Assembly (NCBI GenBank): GCA_028583405.1
Contig: CM053263.1
Coordinates: 1,653,215 to 1,717,214, forward strand
Origin: Pogonophryne albipinna
Lineage: Eukaryota; Chordata; Actinopteri; Perciformes; Artedidraconidae
Length of the DNA stretch: 64,000 nucleotides
Direction: 5' to 3'
Part shown: piece by piece, positions 40,761 to 64,000 of the stretch
How the letters are laid out: each line of letters starts with the position of its first letter
How positions within the stretch are numbered: the first letter of the stretch is position 1
Notes under the pieces: model-generated
Seen by the model: only the letters and a program-made list of their open reading frames with translations
Told to the model about the DNA's origin: nothing
The model's database searches: none
Translations under genes and position numbers: made by a program

Positions 40761-42149
40761 ACATCTGAGAAAAAAGTTGTAAGAGTAGGTCAAACATATA
40801 ACGATAATAAAAGGAAAGTATATAAAAAAAACTATTTAGCATTAAAAAATAATAAAGACAAGTATTTACACCACTTCAATTTAAATATACAAAAGAACCT
40901 AAAACGCAAGAAAACAAAAAAACGTAGAACATTGAATATATAACAATATATGACAAACTACACTGTTATATTTAAAGTGGTGGGCTGTGCAGAAATGGTC
41001 TTTGGATATATTTTATGGAAAACAAATAAAACATGTTAACTCATCCTGTTATACTCTATCATTAGAAAAATCTTGAGGTAAAAAGTGATGTTGCTGCACC
41101 CTTCTGAAAATAAAAGAAATGAAAAGAGAGAAGATGTAGGCTCTGTGCACCTGCTTCAGTTTGACACCTCAGATTCCGCGATGAAACCCCTTCTCCAGTC
41201 ATTTTCATGCTCCGAAGCCAATGAGTGTTAGAGATACATCACAAGCAGGAGACAGGCTGGCACCATTAGCAGGGCCAAACCATCACTAAGCTTGAAGTGT
41301 TTTTATTCCCGAGATAACTGATCTGTATGTGCAAACCTGGTTTCTGTGACATTAGTTTCCTACCTGGACCTGTTACTCAAACATATATTTTGTTTACAAC
41401 AGAACTTTACCTCAGCAGCTAATGGAGTAATATTCATCTTTTCAATTGCTCTGTTGACAGTAAATCTAATAGTCTTGAAGATAAGTATTTGGCGCTGAGG
41501 TGGCCAGGCGAGGAATATGAGTTCAAGTCCCCAAAGCTGCAGGTTCAGCCTTATCGATTATCCAATCCCAGCACCCAGCTCCTGGTCTGTCCATCACTCC
41601 ATCTCCATGTGGACGGACCTTCCAGCCTTTTCTCCCTTTATTCCTCCATGCCATGGCCTCATCACATCAGTGTGTGTTGGGGTGGGGGTTGGGGGTGAAA
41701 GGGCTGCAGTGATCATGGGAGTGTGGAAACCCCCCCTGATGCGAAGCAATCATAGCCGGCTCTCTATCATCCTGCCCCCTTCACTACCTCCATCCAACCT
41801 CTCCTCCCTTCCATTATTCCCACCTCACTAGTCAGAAAATTAGGGTGACACTTGGCCCTCTCTACCTCTCTCCCTGCACCGTCCCTCATTCTATTTCTCA
41901 CCCATTACCCCCAGTTCACTGGATGGTATATGGAGGGTGACACTGGGCCAATTCAATCTCTTATCCCCGTCACCCTCGCCGCCTGACGAAATGCCGCAGC
42001 CCCCGCTCTGCGGACACACACCTCACACATCCCCTGCCCTGCTGTGCTATACACAACTCTCTATTTCCTCAACTGTCACTCTTGCTTTGCATACGTTTTT
42101 TTAACCTTATTTTTGACTTTTAACTCCTACTGTATGCGTCTAAGGGAAT
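40761..42149. other. intergenic, no gene seen
   Basis: A-rich, then CT-rich around 41750-41900. No coding or RNA gene supported. Confidence 0.5.
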
Positions 42150-42710
42150 ATCTCACAAATAATGTCATATAAAGCAGTAGTATAGTATGTCGAAAAAAGT
42201 AAGTATATTATGTCAAAAATATCATGAAATAACATATTGGTATAGGATGTCAAAATATTTGAAAAAGATGTATACTATAATATGTCGAGAAAAGCTATTG
42301 TAGTATGTTGAAAATATCATGAAGAAAAGTCATAGTATACTTTGTGGAATTTTACAAAGAAACGCTGTAGTATGATCGAAAATATAAAAAATAAAGTCAC
42401 AGTAGTATGTTGAAAAAATGTGTACATATTCATAGTAAATTATGTGGAAAAAAGTTGGTACGGTATGTCGAAAATATGTAGAAAAACCTATACTTATATA
42501 CTTGTAAAAAATATAATAACAAATCATCAAAGTAAATGATGTTGGAAAAAGTCATAGTATTGGGAAAACTCATAGTAAAGTATGGCAAACAATCTTAGTA
42601 TAGTACATCAGAAAAGTTATAGTATGTCATGGTAAAAACATAAAAAAGTCACACTATAGTATGTTGAAAATATCCTGAAAGGAAATCAGTGTAGTATGTC
42701 GACAGTCTTT
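42150..42710 (+). repeat. AT-rich degenerate minisatellite
   Basis: More than ten degenerate units of the type ATAGTATGTCGAAAAAAGTC, with spacing variants. Same family as the inverted block at 37.6-37.8 kb. Confidence 0.8.
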
Positions 42711-43183
42711 GTGATTTTGTATCTTCAAGTTTTATATTAGGCTGTGTGTGTAAGTAAAGAAATGCTTTGACCTTGGTGTTTGTCGTGGCCACACCATTAA
42801 CGCCTTGTAATGCCGGGTATACACAAGGTGTTTTTAGAGCATACCTGATGCCGTTGGTTTTGTTGAACCTGCACGTTTCTGGTCAGATTCTGATGACTGC
42901 AGCGAAATGTTTGCAGTTTTAGCCTGTGAAGAGGTCTGGGAGGTCGACCGGTTCTTTAAATATTCATCACCAAGTGTGCACCTTGCAGGCGGCTGTGTCC
43001 CGTTGGAGTTCGGCCCGTGTCAGTCTTAATCTGGCTCATAGTACTTCTATATTCACGCCATAGTATCTCAGAAAACAATATATTTTTAGCAATTTAAACT
43101 TGCCAACTGCACGACAAGACTGCACTCTGCAAATTGAAACAAAGACAAAAAACAAACAGGAAATGCTTGGTTTCATAATAAAG

Positions 43184-44374
43184 TTTATTCTATATTACAA
43201 ATAGTATTTTGTTCTTGACTGCAAAATAGGAATGCATTATATTTACATACACAGGTATACAATTAATTATAACAAAGTTAGAGAAGCTCACCTTATATCC
43301 CCCAGGTTTCGTTTTGATCTCTCGATAAGATACTCTTTATCTTTCAAATATGGTCTAATAAAAGTATTTTCTAGCATGTTTCTGTAACACCTGCTATAAC
43401 ACTGAGCTAGGAGGACATTTTAAGTTCCTAAAAAACGTTTGAAGGTGGAAACTTTATCTGTGGCCTTGGCAACACAAGGTGGCTACTAGCAGACGACCTT
43501 TGTTGCAGGGAAAGATACGGGGGTGGAAGGAAGGACAGGATGTTACACCGGGGGGTAGATTCACAATGACAGAGCAGGACTCACCGCATGTTATCTCTAA
43601 CACACGGCAGTGAGGGGACACTTTGGGTATCTAGACACAATATACATTGGCTACGTTAATGAAAGTTTTTTTTTTACAATATTAATGCCAACTTTGCGTG
43701 AATTATTCAAGTCCCTTAATGAATCCTTATTCCCCTCATTTTCAATATGATTAGTTTGATATGTTTATTCCATGTCCAGCAGACGCTTTGTGAATGTACC
43801 CCTCCAAGTTAACAGACATTCATCCTACTGTTTCTGCAGACAGTGATTCATGGACAATGACTTGGACATTTCACACACATGTGACACAAGGGCTAAGAAA
43901 GAAACAGTCACTAGCCAAACTCAGTCTTAAATGTAAGTCTACTATAAAATCCATTGTGCCACTCCTGTTAGAAAGTTGTTTATCTCTATGATAAATCATG
44001 TGTATACATTCTAAAAGGAACAGTAACATGTTTTTGTGACACATGGTGGCGTGCTAATGCAGTCTCTTGTTGCTCTTTATGAAATAAACTGTTTGTTTTC
44101 ATAAGTGGCCATCTTTAGTTGCGTGAGTCCAGCTTCATAACTCAAACATGTAAAAGTACATTTTCTGTTCTGGGCTCAATTGATATCGAACAAATGTAAC
44201 AGAAAACTATAAAAAGAAGATGTAATAGCAGCAAAAACAGAGCAAGACTTAACTTGCACCTACTGTGTACTAAACTAATAATGACCTGTGATGAAGGACA
44301 AGGGACACAAATGTAAATCTGGGCTTATTGTGTCTTTGTGTGAGATCCATATTCTAAAAAGGACATTATATATA

Positions 44375-44406
<32 letters not shown>

Positions 44407-46735
44407 CTCTTTGAGCGAGGCAGTTCCATTTCATACCATCCAAATAGGTCAACATGCAAGGGTATATACTATCTGTTTTATGTAGCATCTAACACGTCAC
44501 AAAACTATGGGCATGAGGTTCTGCAGTTTGGATAAAGGTTCCACCTTAAACGAAAGTTATAGTTTTTATTACATGAACAATCCACTTTTCCATCTCGTTT
44601 CTTCCAAGCAAAAGAAAGATAAAAGAACACATCCACATCATCATTGCAAGGCTTAGTTTTCTTATTTTTCACTTTTTTTTTAAATAAGTTTCTTAAATTG
44701 TTTACGTTTTACATGCGCTTAAAAAGCCAATAAAGGACCCAAGGTGGACCTAGGGCGGTCTTCACACATTCACATCACCACATGGGGCACGTTGTCAAGG
44801 CAAAAGAAAGGGCAGAGGTCAAAGGTACGCAGGGCGCCTCCATCAGCTTTCAATCACGCTCTCCAACAAGTCGGATCTACTTTTAATGTCTATCGTTTTC
44901 TGTCTGTCCTGCCGTGATGCTTGTTGCGTTGCTGCTCTGCTTGATCAGATGTTTTTTTTTTAGGTTTGGAGAAGGCCACCCCTGCCGCCACTGAGGAAAA
45001 GTACACTAATACAGACAAGAGCGCCTCAACAGTTACACACTCAAGAGTTGGGGTTTTGCCGTATGCAACTAGCTACCATCTCCAACGCTTGTGCAAAACA
45101 GAAAGAAACTGGTAGGTCAGGAGCTGGACACGGGGGGGAACGGTGTGCCGAGAGCTGGAGACCCAGGTGATGGAGAGAGGAAGGAGGGGGGGCTCACCTC
45201 GCCCACAGAGCCTCTCCCCTCGACACACTGAGGTCAGAAAAATCACACAGGTTTCTCAGAGTTCCAGTCACAATATTTTTTTGTCCTAGAAGTGGTTGAC
45301 TTTACATAGTCCTTTTTTTGTCCGTTCCTCAGTGGCACTTTACAAATACATTTTTGACCGTTTTGAAAATGTCAAGCTCCTTTGGTTTTTGGCTGACCGA
45401 CTTAGTCCATCTCGTTTGATATCTCCACACAAAAGTCTTTAAATAAGAACATCCTGGGAAAGGAGTGCTACTCTCACAGCAGACCCCTTCAGGGAGCAGA
45501 GCTGCATTGAATCATTCTTCTTATTGTTAATGTTGAAGCAGTTTCTTACCCAGTACATTTCAGTCAGCTTTCCTTTTACCTCCGCTAGGGTTGGCGTACA
45601 TATCTGGGCAGTCAGGATCTTGTGCAGCTGCTGATTGTGTGTGTTTCTGTGCGTGTGTGTGTGCTTTGATAGACCGTCGCAGTGGCGACACAAGACGAGG
45701 ACTGCTCGTGGTGTTTGATCAGCAGTCAGAACACTGTGGTCCAGGGTCGGTAGTGTGCTTCTAACAGAGGATCCAACTTGGGTCGGGGCCTCTAGGGTTT
45801 TGTCAAATAATTTTGCAGTAACCACATAAGCCAGATGGAAGCAGAAATCATGAGCATTTTCTTTGAAGTAATGTATGCTGGGCAGGGAAAAATGTGCGAA
45901 TGTTGCAAAGTGATATAGATCTGGGATGCTCTGGTTTGTCAAGTTGTTGTGTCAGTCACATTTCAATAACGGAAAAGTTCAGAGAACCACTAAACCTTCC
46001 CTTTCCCCATCAGTCTTTTTCTTAAATAAAACTCCAGCTACATTAAAGAACAAAAGAACATTCTAGGTTTGCCTGGACTCGCCCCAAATTTCGCAGATAT
46101 GTATGCTTCGCTTGTAGGTACAGTGTAAACTTGGCAAACCATCCTTTTCTTCAGATGTTCATTTGGCTTGCAGTCATCATTTGTGATGTTTCCTCTTTAT
46201 TCCGTACACTTAATATAGAACTACATAACTGGACCGCAGAGATGGTTTATCTTAACTATCCTATTTTGAAAAAAGTTCTCAACAAAATGGATAACCATCA
46301 TTGTGGTTTTTAAAGAATTACCTATTGTACCTATGTAAATTCTTGAAGGCAACATAAAAATGTTTTTCCCCTCTCTCCTTCCAGCAGGGGGACTAAGTAT
46401 GCCAATGTGGCCAGCTTTCAAGCAATCACCCCTTGAAGCCTTCTCTGTGGTGAAGCTGAGGGATCCCCGCATTGCACTGTGGGAAACGCCAAACTCAGCC
46501 ACGGACCACCCCTCAGATATCTTCAGGTAAACTAGTCTATGCAGCAGAGTGGATGAGGAAAACAAATGATCTCTCGGGGAAGAGGAAGCAGAAAAAAGGT
46601 CAAGGAAGAAGTCATCATCTTTGAAAGGCGGAGGGAGGAAGTCACATGATGAAAAAGATGGGGACAGGTCTTCGCTCAGGCACGGCTCGGTTTCTGATGG
46701 GGTCTTTTCCCAGTGCGCCCTGGGAAGTGCGGTCC
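43184..46735 (-). other. plxna4: possible plxna4 3' UTR (extent uncertain)
   Basis: No other gene is recognisable between the plxna4 stop and about 43.2 kb. AATAAA signals occur on the minus strand, for example at about 46195 and at 43184-43189, so the UTR could be short (about 0.5 kb) or long (about 3.5 kb). The stretch holds a (TA)n run at 44366-44406, several T/A-rich blocks and no coding exon that I can support. A 167-codon open frame at 45439-45942 has no domain and looks like chance. The UTR length is inference only. Confidence 0.35.
44366..44406. repeat. (TA)n microsatellite
   Basis: About 20 TA units with one phase break. Confidence 0.95.
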
Positions 46736-61583
<14,848 letters not shown>

Positions 61584-61795
61584 CTGGAAAACAGACACAC
61601 GTATTATGCAAATGACTGTTCAAAACAAAAGCCAAAAGTGTTTTCTCATTTGTGAAGATTTCTAACATAACCAATCAGAAAACGCATAGATCACTGTGTT
61701 GGTGTCATTTTCTATATTTCCCTCCATCTATTCTGGTTTCATGTGGATACACAGAGAATATCTGATTACCCTAATGTGCTCTGTTCAGCCCACAC

Positions 61796-61862
61796 ATGCA
61801 TATAATAATAATAATAAAATATATTTATATAGTGCTTTTCTGTAATTCAAAGACGCTTTCAT
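61796..61862 (-). repeat. L2-like retroelement 3' tail
   Basis: Minus strand: AAAGCGTCTTTGAATTACAG, AAAAGCACTATATAAATAT, then (TTA)n. Only the tail is preserved, within the region upstream of the first visible plxna4 exon. Confidence 0.7.
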
Positions 61863-61959
61863 ATGATGAGTGACAGGGGGAGGGAGGGTTTAGCAGAGCC
61901 TGTGTGAGAGGGGATATCCCACAGTCTCTTTTCAATAATGCTGTTCCTCTAGGGGTAGG

Positions 61960-61961
<2 letters not shown>

Positions 61962-62037
<76 letters not shown>
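61962..62037. repeat. (GT)n microsatellite
   Basis: About 38 perfect units. Confidence 0.98.
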
Positions 62038-62041
<4 letters not shown>

Positions 62042-62299
62042 GAATGAATGAGTCAATCGTGCGCTCCTCCTTCCCGAGTCAGCCAAATAGGTTTCAATTA
62101 ACACAACTGGGTATACTCTGTCCCAGCTGTACCCAAACACACACATGAACACATGTACACACACTGAAAAACACACTAACCCCTATTCTGCATAATCTGG
62201 CTACCCGTGCTGCAGGGAAAGGCAGGGTTAATTGAAGTGATCTCTATCCTAGAGTAGGAGGATGGGACAAGATATGAGGGCCAGGGGCCTTTGTGCTTA

Positions 62300-62301
<2 letters not shown>

Positions 62302-62341
<40 letters not shown>
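62302..62341. repeat. (GT)n microsatellite
   Basis: About 20 perfect units. Confidence 0.98.
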
Positions 62342-64000
62342 TGAGCCTTTTGAAGATTATATCATTATGTCACCCAGTCACTCAATCTGCTCCTTATGCA
62401 TATTATGTCTATATTATTGTAAGCAGGGGGCCCACAGGGCTGATCTTGTTATTCCTTTATGGGCCCCCCCAACTCTCCAACCCCCTTAAGCACGCTCCCT
62501 GATCACTGCCCTTATATGCTGAATGGATAAAAAGACGAGTAAATCACAATGGAACAGAATGAAAACAGGAGGAGTGGTTTTGGAGGAGAGGATAAAGACA
62601 GAAAGAGGAGCGCGGTTTCCTGAAAGAGAAATGTATGTCATTATGGGATGGAAAGATCTGATATGACAAATGTCAAATGTTTGCTTTTAGGCTACTCTGT
62701 GACGTTTTTCTGAACAAAAACAACATTTGTGATGCAAACTGTCACATTGTAACTGAAGGCAGGGTGAATTAGGATAGGCTAGTGGCAGATCAAACCAGAT
62801 TAATGTGATAAAGGAAAGCGCATGATTCTATTGAGTGTGTCTGGTTGGTTGTATTAGCTTCTAATAAGAAAAACAATATGTAGAAAATGTGTCTGGAAGG
62901 CACCATACAGACAGTAAGACTAAATATAAGAGCACACCCGGATTGGCAGAGGCAGCATCTATCAATAGAGTGCATCAATTTATTTAGATGAAAAGAGAGA
63001 CAAGACCTTCAAATACAATGGTTCATAAAGGGTATACAGCTATAATAACAAGAGTGGAAATGCTATATATTAAATCCGAGCTGCCCTTTACCAAAGTTAG
63101 AGTGTGTTTGTGTTGTCCTCTGCCTTCGATGCTCTTTGCGTAGCCTCCTGACAATATTTGAATGGATCATTTTGCTGTGTCAAGGATAAGGAGCCCTCAT
63201 TCCCTGGCCTGAAAAAATGAATTAACTTCTGCCTTCATTATCCTATCTCAGATTGGAATCAGCTCCCTAATCCATTCCACCCGCGCCTCGTACTCCAAGC
63301 CTGTTGACACTTGCTGATGCTGACATTCAATTTAGGCACCACGCAAACTGCTCTTGTAGGGGACAGTGGCTGCTCGCATAGCTGCTCGGAATATTAACAC
63401 TATGGTGAAAAAGACGGCCTGTTTTACCATCCAGTCTCATCCTCGCTGCCCTGATAGACAGTGGCTGCTCATATGGGACAAAACACCTTCAGATATACGT
63501 TTATCACATATATATCACGAGTATTTAATGAGTGAAATCCTTTGTATTTTGTGCACAATGTCTTTATATCAATCCCTGACAATAAATGTGTAAACCTTGT
63601 GTCTGTGACCACTGATGAATCTATTCTGTACATGACATTTTTTGCCGACACTTATCCATTTGAGAAATAAGACGCCACTTGGCCGGCACATCAGATGTTA
63701 TCTGGAGCCCTCTCCACACATAAGGGATTACTTCCAGGTGTCACTGTTGTTGGTCACGTTCTGCGTGTGTGTGTGTGTGTCAACTGAGGACTTGCACAAC
63801 TAAATGGCTGGAAAAGTACTTTGACTGTATTGTCCATTAGATGGTGTTGGAGCTTAGTGCAGATGGAGTTCACACAGCTTTAGAGGGAGAGGTGGAGTGG
63901 AGAGGACATCAGAGCGAGCTTAATGTACTATTGATAAAGGGATGACTGGTGGTAGGAAAGAAATGTACAACTTAAAAATGTAAATCATTACTTTGCTTTC
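62342..64000. other. probable plxna4 intron, no exon seen
   Basis: No plexin exon could be recognised on the minus strand up to the window end. It is assigned to the intron upstream of 61583 by inference. Confidence 0.5.

Noticed and set aside
41485..41550. tRNA-like A-box and B-box text (TGGCGCTGAGGTGG, GAGTTCAAGTCCC)
   Set aside because: No cloverleaf could be formed by eye and no SINE body follows. Too weak to call.
42780..43030. Possible MITE with GCCGGGTATACACAAGGTG-like end
   Set aside because: No convincing matching inverted end or target duplication found.
45439..45942. 167-codon minus-strand open frame
   Set aside because: No domain, no splice context and a microsatellite-like HTHTH stretch. 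Probably chance in the possible plxna4 3' UTR.

Overview
The window is vertebrate nuclear DNA, almost certainly from a ray-finned (percomorph-like) teleost. It has one spliced protein-coding gene, long introns, very frequent long (CA/GT)n arrays, L2/Maui-type LINEs with ATT-repeat tails, a DIRS tyrosine-recombinase retrotransposon, and many short DNA transposons. No bacterial, organellar or CRISPR-like content is visible. The species cannot be named from the sequence.

Host gene: the right-hand 17 kb (about 46.7-61.6 kb, minus strand) holds the last six coding exons of an A-type plexin, best matched to plxna4. They encode the C-terminal 306 residues, covering the C-terminal part of the cytoplasmic GAP domain and the stop codon. 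All five introns have GT-AG borders and their phases join without a frame break. The gene's 5' part lies beyond position 64000. From 46.7 kb leftward to about 43.2 kb the sequence could be plxna4 3' UTR. Left of that is intergenic DNA with no host gene that I can recognise.

Transposon landscape: 0.5-2.3 kb is a CACTA/EnSpm-like element carrying a nested 380-bp MITE and two decayed exons. 5.8-6.4 kb is a hAT-type MITE. 14.2-17.7 kb is a head-to-head pair of L2 LINE copies. 19.3-30.65 kb is one L2 copy broken by two later insertions. The first is a 2.1-kb element at a duplicated TTAA. The second is a 6.9-kb DIRS retrotransposon that itself contains a 1.35-kb hAT element (8-bp target duplication), which in turn contains a 343-bp MITE at a duplicated TTAA. 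This is a four-deep nest whose order of insertion can be read directly. 32.5-32.9 kb is a foldback element. 38.6-40.3 kb is a degenerate 125-150-bp repeat array, followed downstream by a perfect hairpin. 37.6-37.8 and 42.2-42.7 kb carry the same AT-rich minisatellite in opposite orientations. Two further DNA elements sit in plxna4 introns, and one of them makes up about 85% of the last intron.

The DIRS element is the most informative mobile element. It has inverted terminal repeats, an internal complementary region matching both outer ends, a gag-like ORF with one frame break, and a pol frame (RT, RNase H, methyltransferase-like segment, tyrosine recombinase) interrupted by a single TGA. I found no wholly new biological system. 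The strongest observations are the four-deep nest, the near-intact DIRS element and the restructured plxna4 introns.
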